A DNA stretch of 64,000 nt, from contig PNAM01000030.1 of the NCBI GenBank assembly GCA_003170275.1, forward strand, positions 1 to 64,000, written 5' to 3'. A model generated the notes under the pieces. The model was not told the origin of the DNA. It ran no database searches and worked only from the letters and a program-made list of their open reading frames with translations. Numbering within the stretch: the first letter of the stretch is position 1; every line of letters begins with the position of its first letter. A program made the translations under genes and the position numbers. Of the stretch, positions 22,131-31,311 are shown piece after piece. Source of the DNA: Myxococcales bacterium (GTDB lineage Bacteria; Myxococcota_A; Polyangia; Palsa-1104).

Positions 22131-23873
22131 ATGGACAAACGCGTTCTTCTCACCGTCGCCGTCTGCATGGGGATCTTGTTCGTGTGGACCAAGTTCTTCA
22201 TGCCTACGCCGCCCAAGGATCAGGCGGCGCAGAGCGCGGTGCCGACGACGACGCCGCCGACGACGGGCGTGGCGGCCGCACCAGCGATCGCGCCGGCGGC
22301 CGTGCCGACCGCGCCGCGCAAGCCGGGCGAACCGGCCCTGGAAGCGCCGCCCGAGACGAAGAAGCCCGAGCCCGTCGCGGTCGCGCGGCCCGCCGAGATC
22401 AAGGATCGCGTCGAGCACGCCGGCCTGTATCGCGCCGAGTTCAGCACGTGGGGCGCGGCGCCGACCTCGTGGACCCTGCTCAACCCGCAATTCAAGGAGA
22501 CCGTCGCGCTCCCCGACGGCAAGAAGGAGGTCGAGCCGATCGATCTGGTGCGCACGCAGGGCGCGCAGCTCCCCTTCTCCACCACCTTCCCGCAGTCGGA
22601 TTTCGTCCTGCCGCCCGACGCGGCCTGGAGCCGGCTGCCGACCACCGGCGACGAGCTCGCGTACGCGTGGGAAAACGAGCAGGTCAAGATCGAGAAGCAC
22701 TTCGTGCTGGTCCCGCTGACCTATCAGCTCAACCTCAAGGTCACCATCGAGAACAAGAGCGACAAGCCGCTGCACGAGCACCTGCAGGTGGTGATGGCCG
22801 GCCGGCAGGATCCGAACGTCAAGCCGGGCGGCATGTTCAGCCAGCGCTACATCCAGACCGAGGGGGAGTGCAACCTCAACGGCAAGCTCAAGCACTCCGA
22901 TCTGCAGAGCCTGCTCAAGAAGCCCGTCGACGAGACCGGACTGGTGCGCTGGATCGGCATCGACGAGAAGTACTTCGTCAGCGCGATCGCCGCGCCGCCC
23001 GCCGTCGATCCGAACGAGCAGCGGCGTTGCTGGGTGAACGCCACCTCCGAGGGAATCATCCTGTCGAACTGGCTGTCGGCGGAGCGCAAGATCGAGCCGA
23101 AGGCCAAGGCCGAGTACGAGTTCGCCGGCTATCTGGGCCCCAAGTTCCTGCACATGCTCGACGCGGTCACCGTCGGTGGCGTCGATGCCAAGCTGGGCGA
23201 CGCGGTCAACTACGGCTGGACCGAGGCGATCGCGCGGCCGATGCTGGCGGTGCTCAAGGCCGTGCACATGGCGGTGCCGAACTGGGGCATCGCGATCATC
23301 GTGCTCACCATCCTGCTCAAGGCGATCACCTGGTGGCCGACCACCAAGAGCATGAAGTCGATGCGCGAGATGGCCAAGTGCAAGCCGGAGATCGACAAGC
23401 TCAAGGCCAAGTTCGGCGAGGACAAGCAGAAGTTCAACGTGGCGGTGATGGCGCTCTACAAGGAGCGCGGGATCAGCCCGCTCGGCGGCTGCCTGCCGAT
23501 GTTGATCCAGATGCCGATCTACATCGCGCTGTACTCGATGCTCGGCAACTCGGTCGAGCTGTACCGCTCGTCGTTCGTCGGCTGGATCCACGATCTCACC
23601 GCGCCCGACCCGTTCTACGTGCTGCCGGTGCTGACCGGCGCGCTGATGTTCGCGCAGCAGCGGTTCTCGCCGACGCCGCCCGATGCGCAGCAGAAGGCCA
23701 TGATGTACATGATGCCGGTGATGTTCACGGCGTTCAGCATCTTCTTGCCGTCGGGATTGACGGTCTATATTCTCACCAACACCATGCTCACCATGGCGCA
23801 GCAGTTGTATTTGAACCGCGGCGACGGGCCGGTGGGACGAGCCGCGCCGGCTGGCAAGCCGGCCAAGGCGTAA
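22131..23873 (+). CDS. yidC: Membrane protein insertase YidC
   Basis: YidC inserts proteins into the inner membrane, alone or with SecYEG. The 580-residue Gram-negative form has an N-terminal anchor (VLLTVAVCMGILFVWTKFF), a Pro/Ala-rich linker, a large periplasmic beta-domain to about residue 360 and the C-terminal insertase helices: NWGIAIIVLTILLKAITWWPT with the conserved Arg loop region (KSMKSMREM), ISPLGGCLPMLIQMPIYIALY, and the final PSGLTVYILTNTMLTMAQQ. GGAGA precedes the ATG, one base after yidD. A 7-bp hairpin (GCCGGCT / AGCCGGC) is encoded near its 3' end. Confidence 0.96.
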   Translation: MDKRVLLTVAVCMGILFVWTKFFMPTPPKDQAAQSAVPTTTPPTTGVAAAPAIAPAAVPTAPRKPGEPALEAPPETKKPEPVAVARPAEIKDRVEHAGLYRAEFSTWGAAPTSWTLLNPQFKETVALPDGKKEVEPIDLVRTQGAQLPFSTTFPQSDFVLPPDAAWSRLPTTGDELAYAWENEQVKIEKHFVLVPLTYQLNLKVTIENKSDKPLHEHLQVVMAGRQDPNVKPGGMFSQRYIQTEGECNLNGKLKHSDLQSLLKKPVDETGLVRWIGIDEKYFVSAIAAPPAVDPNEQRRCWVNATSEGIILSNWLSAERKIEPKAKAEYEFAGYLGPKFLHMLDAVTVGGVDAKLGDAVNYGWTEAIARPMLAVLKAVHMAVPNWGIAIIVLTILLKAITWWPTTKSMKSMREMAKCKPEIDKLKAKFGEDKQKFNVAVMALYKERGISPLGGCLPMLIQMPIYIALYSMLGNSVELYRSSFVGWIHDLTAPDPFYVLPVLTGALMFAQQRFSPTPPDAQQKAMMYMMPVMFTAFSIFLPSGLTVYILTNTMLTMAQQLYLNRGDGPVGRAAPAGKPAKA

Positions 23874-23885
23874 CGAGGAATCACG

Positions 23886-24362
23886 ATGGCGACCGAAGAA
23901 GCTGGTGAAGTGCTCCGCAACATCCTCACCAAGATGGGGTTCGAGGCGGAGGTAGTGGCGCACGAAGACGACGAGCGCATCACGCTCGAGATCAAGGGCC
24001 CCGAGACTGCGCTGGTGATCGGCAAGAAGGGCCAGACGCTCGACTCGCTACAGTACCTGGTGAACAAGATCGTCTCGTCGAAGCTGCCCGAAGGCCCCGA
24101 CGGGCGCTCGGGCGGCAAGCCGATCAACGTCGACGCGGAAGGCTATCGCGGGCGGCGCGCCGAGTCGCTGATCGAGCTCGCGCACCGGCTCGCCGAGAAG
24201 GCCAAGCGCACCGGGCACCCGGTCGAGGCCGAGCCGATGAGCCCGGCCGATCGGCGCATCATCCACGTCGCGCTGGCGGAGATGGAAGGCATCACCACGC
24301 AGTCCGAAGGTGAGGGCATCTACCGTCACCTGGTGGTGATCCCGCGTAGTGAAGCCAAGTAG
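23886..24362 (+). CDS. khpB: KH/R3H RNA-binding protein (Jag/KhpB)
   Basis: A 158-residue RNA-binding protein. The KH domain with the GxxG loop is seen as LVIGKKGQTLDSLQYLVNKIV (about residues 42-62), and the R3H-type domain follows (VDAEGYRGRRAESLIELAHRLAEKA, then MSPADRRIIHVALAEM). The long N-terminal Jag domain found in Firmicutes is absent. It is placed between yidC and mnmE as is common near oriC. Its 3' end overlaps the GTG start of mnmE by 14 nt. Confidence 0.92.
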   Translation: MATEEAGEVLRNILTKMGFEAEVVAHEDDERITLEIKGPETALVIGKKGQTLDSLQYLVNKIVSSKLPEGPDGRSGGKPINVDAEGYRGRRAESLIELAHRLAEKAKRTGHPVEAEPMSPADRRIIHVALAEMEGITTQSEGEGIYRHLVVIPRSEAK

Positions 24363-25722
24363 GACGCCGGCGCGCGAGACCATCGCCGCCATCGCGACCG
24401 GGCTGGGCGGCGGGATCGGGATCGTCCGGTTGTCGGGGCCGCGCGCGGAGCCGATCGTCGCCGGGCTGGTGACGCCGTGGCCGAAGAGCCGGCCGCCGAC
24501 GCACAAGCTGCACTTCGGGCGCGTGCGCGATCCGGCGAGCGGCGAGATCATCGACGAGGTGTTGGCGTGCGTGATGCGCGCGCCGCGCTCGTACACCGGC
24601 GAGGACGTGGCCGAGCTGCACGCGCACGGCGGCGCGCGCATGATGCAGCGGCTGCTCGAGCTGGTGCTGGCGTCGGGCGCGCGCCTGGCCGAGCCTGGCG
24701 AGTTCACGCGACGCGCGTTCGAGGCGGGGCGGATCGATCTGACCCGCGCGGAGGCGGTCGCCGAGCTGATCGCGGCGCGTACCGATCGGGCGCTCGCGGC
24801 GGCGCGTTCAGTGCACTCGGGTGCGCTCGAGAAGGAGGTGCGCGGCCTGCGCTCCGAGCTGGTGCGCGCGCTCGCCGAGCTCGAAGGCGCGCTCGATTTC
24901 CCCGACGAGCAACCGGACGCGCGGCCCGAGGCGGAGAGCGCGCGGGCGGTGTGCGCGCTGGAGACCCGTTTCCTGGCGCTCGCCGCGACCTACCGGAAGT
25001 TCGTGCGCGATCGCGCCGAGGTGACGCTGGTGGGGCGCGTGAACGCTGGCAAATCGAGCCTGTTCAACGCGCTGTGCGGCGAGGAGCGCGCGCTCGTCGA
25101 TGTCGATCCCGGCACCACCCGCGACGTGCTCGAGGCGGAGGTCGAGCTCGGCGGGGCGTGGGTGCGCCTGGTAGATACCGCGGGCGAGCGACTCGACGGT
25201 GGCGGCGAAGCGGGGCGCGTCGAAGAGCGCGGGGTGGACCTCGGCCGGCGCCGCCGCGGGCGGGCCGACGCGGTGCTGCTGGTGGTCGATGCGACGATCG
25301 GATTTGGCGAAGGTGAGCAGGCGCTCTGGCAGTCGCTGCAAGGTACGCCGCGTCTCTTGGTGTGGAACAAGCGCGATGCCGGCGGGGCGCCGGCCGGGCT
25401 TCCCGAGGGCGCGTGCGTCGTCGAGACCTCCGCGTTGACCGGAGAGGGATTGGCCGAGCTGCGCGCGGCGTTGCCGTCGCTGCTGGGGATCGAAGCCGAT
25501 CACGAGGGCGCGCTCGAGGTGAGCGCACGCCACCGTGAAGCGCTGGTCACCGGTGCGCAGGCGCTGGCGCGCGCGGCCGCGATCCTCTCGGCGGGCGAGC
25601 CCTCCGAGGTGGCGGCCGTCGAGCTTCGCGATGCCTTGCACCATCTCGGTAGAATTACGGGAGAAACCGTCGATGCCGAGGTGCTCGACGCGATCTTCGC
25701 CCGCTTCTGCCTGGGAAAATGA
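24349..25722 (+). CDS. mnmE: tRNA modification GTPase MnmE
   Basis: MnmE with MnmG installs the 5-carboxymethylaminomethyl group on wobble uridine. The 457-residue protein has the formyl-THF-binding N-domain (TIAAIATGLGGGIGIVRLSGP; CVMRAPRSYTGEDVAELHAHGG), the G domain with GRVNAGKSSLFNAL, GTTRDV, DTAGER and NKRD, and the conserved C-terminal FCLGK with its Cys. The start is a GTG inside khpB. The partner mnmG is not in the window. Its stop overlaps the next gene start (ATGA). Confidence 0.95.
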   Translation: MKPSRTPARETIAAIATGLGGGIGIVRLSGPRAEPIVAGLVTPWPKSRPPTHKLHFGRVRDPASGEIIDEVLACVMRAPRSYTGEDVAELHAHGGARMMQRLLELVLASGARLAEPGEFTRRAFEAGRIDLTRAEAVAELIAARTDRALAAARSVHSGALEKEVRGLRSELVRALAELEGALDFPDEQPDARPEAESARAVCALETRFLALAATYRKFVRDRAEVTLVGRVNAGKSSLFNALCGEERALVDVDPGTTRDVLEAEVELGGAWVRLVDTAGERLDGGGEAGRVEERGVDLGRRRRGRADAVLLVVDATIGFGEGEQALWQSLQGTPRLLVWNKRDAGGAPAGLPEGACVVETSALTGEGLAELRAALPSLLGIEADHEGALEVSARHREALVTGAQALARAAAILSAGEPSEVAAVELRDALHHLGRITGETVDAEVLDAIFARFCLGK

Positions 25723-26222
25723 GCCGCCTGTTCGAGCTCGCCCTCCGCCCGCTGCGGGTCGCGTCGTCGGGTGCGCCGTGCGACGTGATCGTGGTGCTCG
25801 GCGCAGCGCTCGCTCCCGGTGGACAGCTGGGTCCGGCGCTGGCCGAGCGTGTCGAAGCCGGCGCGGCCGCCTTTCACCGCGGGCTGGCCGCGAAGATGAT
25901 CGTCACCGGCGCGCTCGAGGCGACCGCCATGCGCACCCGCGCGGTCGCCCTGGGCGTGCCGTTCGAGGCGATCTTGCTCGAGCACACCGCGCTCACCACC
26001 CGGCAGAACGCGCTGTTCTCGTCGACGCTAATGCGCGCGCACGGGTTTCGTCGCGCGCTGATCGCCACCCAGCCGTATCACATGAGACGAGCGATCGCCT
26101 CGTTCCGCAGCGTGGGCGTCGAGGCCGAGCCGCTGCTGTTTCCCAGCGAGCGCACCTCGCTCCGCCAGGTCGCGCGAGAATACGGCGCGCTGGTCCTCTA
26201 CGGCCTGCGCGGATGGCTATAG
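25719..26222 (+). CDS. DUF218 (YdcF/ElyC-like) protein
   Basis: A 167-residue protein with the DUF218 fold: DVIVVLGAALAPGGQLGPALAERVEAGAAAFHRGLAAKMIVTG at the N-terminus, TRQNALFSS and YHMRRAIASFRSVG. It has no N-terminal membrane anchor, unlike ElyC/SanA, so it may be soluble. Family members are linked to envelope or undecaprenyl-carrier metabolism, but the biochemistry is unsettled. The start is coupled to mnmE, and its stop overlaps the convergent bioD stop (CTATAG). Confidence 0.82.
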   Translation: MSRLFELALRPLRVASSGAPCDVIVVLGAALAPGGQLGPALAERVEAGAAAFHRGLAAKMIVTGALEATAMRTRAVALGVPFEAILLEHTALTTRQNALFSSTLMRAHGFRRALIATQPYHMRRAIASFRSVGVEAEPLLFPSERTSLRQVAREYGALVLYGLRGWL

Positions 26223-26891
26223 CAAGGATAGCAGGCGGTCGAGCGCAAGGTGCCGCTCGGCCGCTTCGGCAAGTTGCGAGAGATCGTCGCTGGGGAGACG
26301 GGGTAGCGTGCCCAGGATTGGCACCTCGCCGTAGCGCGCGATGGCCACCGGGTTGCTGGGCTCGTCGGGTTCCGCGGGCTCGCGGGTGCGCGACAAGATC
26401 ACGCCCAGCACGCGCAACCCCCGGCGACGCGCGGCCTCGATCGTCAAGAGCGTGTGGTTCACCGTGCCCAGCGACGGGCGCGCCACGATCACGATGGGCA
26501 GCCCGAGCCTTCGCGCGAGGTCGGCCATGTTCCGTCCAGCCCCGAGCGGGACCAGCAGCCCGCCGGCGCCTTCGACGAGGGTCATGTCCGAGCCGCGCGC
26601 GATCGTCTCGAACGACTCCAGGATTCGCGTGAGATCGATCGTCGCGCCGGCCGCCAGCGCGGCGACCTCGGGCGAGGCGGGAAGGGCGAACCGATAGGGG
26701 CTGACGTCGCCAAGTGGCAGCGGCCGGCCCGTCGCTGCGATCAAGCGCGCGGCGTCGTCGCCGTCTCCGGTCTCGCACGGCTTCATCACGCCGACGGTAT
26801 GACCGCGCCGTGCGAAGGCGGCGGCCAGGCTGCACGAGACCACCGTCTTGCCGACGCCGGTGTCGGTGCCGGTGATGAACAGCCCCTTCAT
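26217..26891 (-). CDS. bioD: Dethiobiotin synthase
   Basis: BioD makes dethiobiotin from 7,8-diaminopelargonic acid, CO2 and ATP. The 224-residue protein shows the P-loop [24 protein letters not shown] and the [11 protein letters not shown] motif. Its ATG overlaps the bioA stop (ATGA). That ATG lies inside palindromic repeat copy C, which also supplies the GGGTGGG just upstream as its only visible ribosome-binding sequence. Transcription order is bioF, bioA, bioD. bioB and bioC are not in the window. Confidence 0.94.
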   Translation of the reverse strand: MKGLFITGTDTGVGKTVVSCSLAAAFARRGHTVGVMKPCETGDGDDAARLIAATGRPLPLGDVSPYRFALPASPEVAALAAGATIDLTRILESFETIARGSDMTLVEGAGGLLVPLGAGRNMADLARRLGLPIVIVARPSLGTVNHTLLTIEAARRRGLRVLGVILSRTREPAEPDEPSNPVAIARYGEVPILGTLPRLPSDDLSQLAEAAERHLALDRLLSLL

Positions 26892-28207
26892 TGCGACCCA
26901 CCCTGTCCTGCGGGCAGGGGCCCAGTGGCCCCGCACACCTCGACGATCGACTCGCGCGCGGCGCCCACCAATCGATCGATTTCTTCGTCGGTGATGGAGA
27001 GCGGCGGCAGGAGCACGACCACGGGTCCGAGCGGACGCAGGATCACCCCGCGACGACACACCGCCTGGCACACCCGCGCGCCGATCGCCTCGTCATAGTC
27101 GTACGGTTCGCGCGTCGCACGATTCCGCACCAGCTCGATGCCGATCATGAACCCGCGCTGGCGCACCTCGAGCACGTGCGCGAGCGGCGCGATGTGCTCG
27201 CCCAGGCGCGCCGCCAGCCGGGCGATCTTCGGCTGCATCCGCTCGATCACGCGCTCGCGCACAAACAAGTCGAGCGAGGCGATCCCCGCAGCGCAGGCCA
27301 GCGGGTTGCCTGTGTACGTATGTCCATGAAAGAACGTACGTTTATCGGCCTGGGCGCCAAGGAACGCACCGAAGATCTGGTCGGTGACCAGAGTCGCGGC
27401 GAGTGGCAGGTAGCCGCCCGAGATGCCCTTGGCGAGGCACAGCAGATCGGGAGAGATCCCTTCCTGCTCGCACGCGAACATCGTGCCGGTGCGGCCGAAG
27501 CCGGTCGCGACCTCGTCACAGATGAGCAGCACGTCGTGCGCGCGGCAGAGCTCGCGCGCGGCGCGCAGAAAGCCGGGCGGCTGGAGCAACATGCCCGCAG
27601 CGCCTTGCACCAGGGGTTCGATCACCAGCGCGGCGAGCTCGTGGCCATGGGCGGCCAGCGAGTGTTCGAGGGCTTCGAGGGTGGGCGCGACCCGCAAGAC
27701 GTGGAAGAGCAGCGGATGGAAGATCTCGTGGAAGAGATCGATGCCGCCCACGCTCACCGCACCGACGGTGTCGCCGTGGTACGCGTCGGTGAGCGCGAGG
27801 AACTTCCGCTTGTCCGCGCGGCCGCGCTGGCGCTGGTACTGGAACGCGATCTTGAGCGCGACCTCGACCGCGGTCGAGCCGGAGTCGGAGTAGAAGACCT
27901 TGCCGAGCCCAGGCGGCGCGATCTTGATCAGGCGTTCGGCGAGCTCGATCGACGGGACGTTCGACAGGCCGAGCAGGGTCGAGTGCGCGACCTTGTCGAG
28001 CTGCGCGCGGACTGCGTCGTCGAGCTCGCGCTTGCGATGGCCGTGTATCGAGACCCACAACGAAGAGACGCCGTCGAGATAGCGGCGGCCATCGATGTCG
28101 ATCAGCTCGTTGCCTTCGGCGCGCTCGATGATCAGCGGCTCGGTCCATTCGCGCATCTGCGTGAATGGATGCCACACGTAGGCCTTGTCCTTGTCCGACA
28201 GGTTCAT
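26888..28207 (-). CDS. bioA: Adenosylmethionine-8-amino-7-oxononanoate aminotransferase
   Basis: This PLP enzyme converts 7-keto-8-aminopelargonate to 7,8-diaminopelargonate with SAM as amino donor. The 439-residue protein has [10 protein letters not shown] near the N-terminus, [16 protein letters not shown], the [16 protein letters not shown]sp motif, and the PLP Lys in [32 protein letters not shown] is also typical. The last roughly 12 residues ([11 protein letters not shown]) are encoded by palindromic repeat copy C and are not part of the family. It is preceded by bioF with a 7-nt gap. Confidence 0.96.
   Translation of the reverse strand: MNLSDKDKAYVWHPFTQMREWTEPLIIERAEGNELIDIDGRRYLDGVSSLWVSIHGHRKRELDDAVRAQLDKVAHSTLLGLSNVPSIELAERLIKIAPPGLGKVFYSDSGSTAVEVALKIAFQYQRQRGRADKRKFLALTDAYHGDTVGAVSVGGIDLFHEIFHPLLFHVLRVAPTLEALEHSLAAHGHELAALVIEPLVQGAAGMLLQPPGFLRAARELCRAHDVLLICDEVATGFGRTGTMFACEQEGISPDLLCLAKGISGGYLPLAATLVTDQIFGAFLGAQADKRTFFHGHTYTGNPLACAAGIASLDLFVRERVIERMQPKIARLAARLGEHIAPLAHVLEVRQRGFMIGIELVRNRATREPYDYDEAIGARVCQAVCRRGVILRPLGPVVVLLPPLSITDEEIDRLVGAARESIVEVCGATGPLPAGQGGSQ
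26889..26925. repeat. 37-nt palindromic repeat, copy C (bioA end / bioD start)
   Basis: Plus strand begins CATTGCGACCCACCC and ends GCAGGGGCCCAG. The stem is CCCTGTCC-TGC-GGGCAGGG: the seventh base pair is C-G here but G-C in copies A and B, a compensatory change, and the sixth is a T-G wobble on the plus strand. On the minus strand it encodes the last residues of bioA, its stop, and the ATG of bioD. It differs from copy B at 4 positions. Confidence 0.85.
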
Positions 28208-28211
28208 CGAG

Positions 28212-28225
28212 ATTTCACGTGAGAC
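28212..28225. promoter_or_regulatory. Degenerate parS-like site at the end of bioF
   Basis: ATTTCACGTGAGAC matches the B. subtilis-type parS core GTTTCACGTGAAAC at 12 of 14 positions. It spans the bioF stop codon, about 1.25 kb from the two perfect sites at 29471-29498. It may be a weak ParB site or chance. Confidence 0.25.
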
Positions 28226-29387
28226 TGGCGCGTTGCGCAGCCAGGGCGTCGAGCGCGCGATCGATCTGCGCGGCGGTGTGCGTCGCCATCAGCGCAAATC
28301 GGATGCGCGCAGTCCCCGTGGGCACTGTGGGTGGCCGGATGCCCTGGGCGAAAACGCCCTGGTCGAGCAGCGCCTCGCTCACCCGCATCGCGCGACGCGG
28401 GTCGCCGCCGGTGACCTGAAGCGGGACGACGTGGCTGGGCGTCGGGGTGGTGCGCAGGCCGAGCTCGAGGAGCCCGCGGTGGAAGCGGGCGGCGTTCGCG
28501 GCGAGGAGCGAGCGTCGGGTCTCGCCCTCCGGCGTTGCCAGCCAATCGATCGCGGCCTGCGCCGCGGCCACCACCGGAACCGGTAGCGCGGTGGTGAACA
28601 CGAAGCTGCGCGCCCGGTTGGCCAACAGGTCGACGATCGGGCGCCGCGCAGCGACGTAGGCGCCGAACCCGCCGAGCGCCTTTCCGAGGGTGCCCATCTG
28701 CACGTCGACCGCGAGGCCCGCGCACAGCCCGACCCCGAATGGGCCTAGCACGCCGACCGCGTGGGCTTCGTCGACGATCAGGAGCGCGGCGTGCTCGCGC
28801 GCCAGCTCCGAGAGCTCTGCCAAGGGCGCGAGGTCGCCGTCCATGCTGAACACCGAGTCGGTGAGGATCAGCCGGCGGCGACGGGCCGGCTCGGCGCGCA
28901 GCTTTTGTCTGAGGTCGGCAAGATCGGTGTGCTTGTACACGATCACGTTCGCGCGCGCGAGCCGGCAGCCGTCGATCAGGCTGGCGTGGTTGAGCTCGTC
29001 GGAGAACACCGAATCCTCGGGCCCTGCCAGCGCCGAGACCAGGCCGACGTTCGCCTGGTACCCGGAGTTGAAGAGTAACGCGGCCTCGGTCGCCTTCCAC
29101 GCAGCGATCCGGAGCTCGAGCGCGCGGTGCAATTCGAGGTTGCCGACGATCAGCCTCGATGCACCGGCCCCGAAGCCGCCGGTCTCCATCGCGCGCCTGG
29201 CGGCGTCGATCAGCAGCGGAGAATCCGCGAGGCCGAGATAGTTGTTCGACGAGAAGTTGATCGCGCGGCGACCATCGACGCCGATCTCTGCGGCTTGCGG
29301 CCCATCCACGGCGCGCATGTGGCGTCGCAATCCTGCGTCGTCGAGCGCGCGGAGCTCAGCGAGGATGGTTTCGAGGGGGTCCAGCAT
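28215..29387 (-). CDS. bioF: 8-amino-7-oxononanoate synthase
   Basis: BioF condenses pimeloyl-thioester with alanine. The 390-residue PLP enzyme has [39 protein letters not shown], the [13 protein letters not shown] motif and the PLP Lys in [15 protein letters not shown]. The ATG at 29385-29387 ([15 protein letters not shown]) gives the normal length; no clear Shine-Dalgarno sequence is upstream. It is first of bioF-bioA-bioD, downstream of rsmG with the parS region between. Confidence 0.95.
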   Translation of the reverse strand: MLDPLETILAELRALDDAGLRRHMRAVDGPQAAEIGVDGRRAINFSSNNYLGLADSPLLIDAARRAMETGGFGAGASRLIVGNLELHRALELRIAAWKATEAALLFNSGYQANVGLVSALAGPEDSVFSDELNHASLIDGCRLARANVIVYKHTDLADLRQKLRAEPARRRRLILTDSVFSMDGDLAPLAELSELAREHAALLIVDEAHAVGVLGPFGVGLCAGLAVDVQMGTLGKALGGFGAYVAARRPIVDLLANRARSFVFTTALPVPVVAAAQAAIDWLATPEGETRRSLLAANAARFHRGLLELGLRTTPTPSHVVPLQVTGGDPRRAMRVSEALLDQGVFAQGIRPPTVPTGTARIRFALMATHTAAQIDRALDALAAQRASLT

Positions 29388-29444
29388 CGGCGCGCCGAGG
29401 TTAGCGAGTTGCAGACCAATGTCAAACGCGGTTCCAAGACGACG

Positions 29445-29463
29445 CACTACATATAATGTAGTG
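29445..29463. repeat. Palindrome CACTACAT-ATA-ATGTAGTG
   Basis: A perfect inverted repeat with 8-bp arms and a 3-nt centre, 8 nt from the tandem parS sites in the bioF-rsmG gap. Its central 15-mer CTACATATAATGTAG recurs identically at 46952-46966 inside a coding sequence. It is strikingly A/T-rich for this chromosome. It contains TATAAT, but no -35 element lies at the right distance on either strand. Confidence 0.7.
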
Positions 29464-29470
29464 GTTCCAG

Positions 29471-29484
29471 GTTCCACGTGGAAC
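29471..29484. promoter_or_regulatory. parS: parS centromere site 1
   Basis: Perfect palindrome GTTCCACGTGGAAC. It equals the general bacterial parS core GTTTCACGTGAAAC with one symmetric substitution in each half. The location about 9 kb from dnaA, beside rsmG, fits ParB binding near the origin. parA and parB are not in the window. Confidence 0.85.
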
Positions 29485-29498
29485 GTTCCACGTGGAAC
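29485..29498. promoter_or_regulatory. parS: parS centromere site 2, abutting site 1
   Basis: A second identical GTTCCACGTGGAAC directly follows site 1 with no spacer, so the two 14-mers form a 28-nt tandem. It ends 5 nt before the rsmG stop codon. Confidence 0.85.
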
Positions 29499-29503
29499 AA
29501 AGC

Positions 29504-30127
29504 TCAGGCGCGGCGAAACTGCTGGAGCCAACGCCTTGCGCTGCCGACCTCGTAGGCCAGCCCTTCGCCGGCGACAAACCCAGCCGGTGTGGCAGTGACC
29601 TGGACCTGGTCCCCCGTTCCCATCGCGAGCAGGGCACCCCTGGGGCCAACCAGGTCGGCGCCTTCCCGCACCCATGCGGCGGGGTCCCAGGTTGCGCGCG
29701 AGATCGCGACGTCGAAGGTGCGGCCCTGGCGAATCAGCTCGTCGTGACGCGCACAGACCGGCTCGAGGTTGGGGGCGAGCTCGGTCTTCAGGGTCTGAAG
29801 AAAGGCGACCTTCTTGCGGACCGATTCGACGCACGTCACCGCGAGGGTCGGGCGTAGGATCGCGAGAACCGCGCCTGGAAAGCCTGCGCCAGAGCCGACG
29901 TCTACCAGGCCGGCGGCGTCGCCGAGAAGCGGCGCGACGACCAGGCTGTCGAGGAAGTGGCGATCGACGACCTGCACCGGATCGGTGATCGCGGTCAGGT
30001 TGATCTTGCGGTTCCAGAGGAGTAGCAGCTCGAGGTAGCGGCCGAGCTTGGCCACGGTGGGCGCGTCGAGCGAAACGCCGAGGCGCGCCGCACCGTTGAC
30101 CAGGCGGGACTTTATTGCTGGCTCCAT
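29504..30127 (-). CDS. rsmG: 16S rRNA (guanine-N7) methyltransferase RsmG
   Basis: RsmG methylates G527 of 16S rRNA. The 207-residue protein has the family order: LLLLWNRKINLTAITDPVQVVDRHFLDSL, the SAM-binding VDVGSGAGFPGAVLAILRP, then VESVRKKVAFLQTL and the FDVAISRA motif. In many bacteria rsmG is followed by parA-parB; here it is followed by tandem parS sites and biotin genes instead. It is divergent from the AmgK-like gene. Confidence 0.94.
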   Translation of the reverse strand: MEPAIKSRLVNGAARLGVSLDAPTVAKLGRYLELLLLWNRKINLTAITDPVQVVDRHFLDSLVVAPLLGDAAGLVDVGSGAGFPGAVLAILRPTLAVTCVESVRKKVAFLQTLKTELAPNLEPVCARHDELIRQGRTFDVAISRATWDPAAWVREGADLVGPRGALLAMGTGDQVQVTATPAGFVAGEGLAYEVGSARRWLQQFRRA

Positions 30128-30143
30128 CGCGCGCCAGTATAGT
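30115..30143 (+). promoter_or_regulatory. Candidate promoter of the AmgK-like gene
   Basis: TTGCTG (30115-30120), a 17-nt spacer and TATAGT (30138-30143). The -10 element ends 8 nt before the ATG at 30152, and no Shine-Dalgarno sequence lies between, so the transcript would be leaderless or nearly so. Confidence 0.45.
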
Positions 30144-30151
30144 CCAAACCC

Positions 30152-31204
30152 ATGGCTTTCTTGACGGGAGACGCCCTCGCAAGGCTGATTGCGCCGGTGG
30201 TGCGCGAGGTGTGCGGCGACGGCGTGGTGCGGGTGACCAGCATGCCGGGCGGCGCTTCTTTACGGCGCTACCATCGCGTCGACGTGGCGGGCGGAAGACC
30301 CGAGTCGATCGTGGTGATGGAGACCGGAGATCCGCAGCATTCGGACGAGGTGGTCAAGAGCGCCAAGATCGTGGAGCTCCCGTTCTTGAACGTGCAGCGG
30401 TATCTGGCGAAGGGCGGGGTGCCGGTGCCGGCGGTCTATCGATACGATCAGCCGAACGGGTTGGTGTACCTCGAGGATCTGGGCGACGTCACGTTCGAGT
30501 CGCGCGTGCAGGGGCCGGACGAGGAGACCCGCCGCCGCTACTACCGGCTCGCCATCGACGAGCTAGTAAAGATGCAGAAGTATTCGACTTTAGAGCAGGA
30601 TTCGTCATGTATCGCGTTCGGGCGAGGGTTCGATTACGATCTGCTCAAGTGGGAGCTCGACCACTTTCGCGAGTTCGGCATCGAGGCGCAGGGGATCTCG
30701 CTGAGCGCCACGGAGCAGACCGAGCTCGATCGGCACTTTCACACCATCGCCGAAAAGCTCGCGGCCGCGCCGCGCGGCTTCGTGCATCGCGACTTTCAGA
30801 GTCGCAACTTGATGGTGCAGGACGGCGCCCAGGGTCCGCGCTTGCGGGTGATCGACTTTCAAGACGCGCTGCTCGGGACCGCCGCGTACGATCTGGTCGG
30901 GCTGCTTCGCGATAGCTACGTCGCGCTTTCCCCGTCGCTGCTCGAAGAGCTGGTGCGTTATCACGTGGGGCGCGCCGAGCTCGACGAGCGCAGCTTCACC
31001 GAGCTGTTTCATCTGCAGACCGTGCAGCGCAAGCTGAAGGACGCGGGCCGGTTCGTGTTCATCGAGCGCGTGAAGAAGATCCCGGGATTCATGCAGCACA
31101 TCCCCAGTAGCCTCGGCTACGTCGCCCACGCCATGTCCAAGCTGCCCGAGCTCGCTCCGTTGCGCGAGCTCCTGTCCCGCCACTTCGCACCTTTCCGAAC
31201 CTAA
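30152..31204 (+). CDS. AmgK-like sugar/aminoglycoside-family phosphotransferase
   Basis: A 350-residue kinase-fold protein of the COG3178/AmgK type. AmgK phosphorylates N-acetylmuramate or N-acetylglucosamine at the anomeric position in cell-wall recycling, usually beside murU, which is not here. Seen: GGASLRRYHRV nucleotide-loop region, VVMETGD, the catalytic loop FVHRDFQSRNLMV and metal-binding VIDFQDALLGTAAYDLVGLLRDSY, which is diagnostic for this subgroup. It is divergent from rsmG and 107 nt upstream of a Ser/Thr kinase. Substrate is inferred from family only. Confidence 0.78.
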   Translation: MAFLTGDALARLIAPVVREVCGDGVVRVTSMPGGASLRRYHRVDVAGGRPESIVVMETGDPQHSDEVVKSAKIVELPFLNVQRYLAKGGVPVPAVYRYDQPNGLVYLEDLGDVTFESRVQGPDEETRRRYYRLAIDELVKMQKYSTLEQDSSCIAFGRGFDYDLLKWELDHFREFGIEAQGISLSATEQTELDRHFHTIAEKLAAAPRGFVHRDFQSRNLMVQDGAQGPRLRVIDFQDALLGTAAYDLVGLLRDSYVALSPSLLEELVRYHVGRAELDERSFTELFHLQTVQRKLKDAGRFVFIERVKKIPGFMQHIPSSLGYVAHAMSKLPELAPLRELLSRHFAPFRT

Positions 31205-31268
31205 CGATCGGTAGAATCTCCTAGAAAATTCCGTATTTTAAGTGACGTTACACGCAACGGCACGGGAC

Positions 31269-31298
31269 TTGACCACGATCATGAACGTCGGCTACGAT
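31269..31298 (+). promoter_or_regulatory. Candidate promoter of the PEGA-type kinase gene
   Basis: TTGACC (31269-31274), an 18-nt spacer, then TACGAT (31293-31298). The ATG of the kinase is 13 nt downstream of the -10 element, implying a leader of only a few nucleotides. Confidence 0.5.
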
Positions 31299-31311
31299 CT
31301 CCGCTCCTAGG

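Noticed and set aside
29452..29457. TATAAT in the 15-mer as a -10 promoter element
   Set aside because: No -35-like hexamer at 16-18 nt on either strand, and the other copy lies inside a gene without a start downstream.
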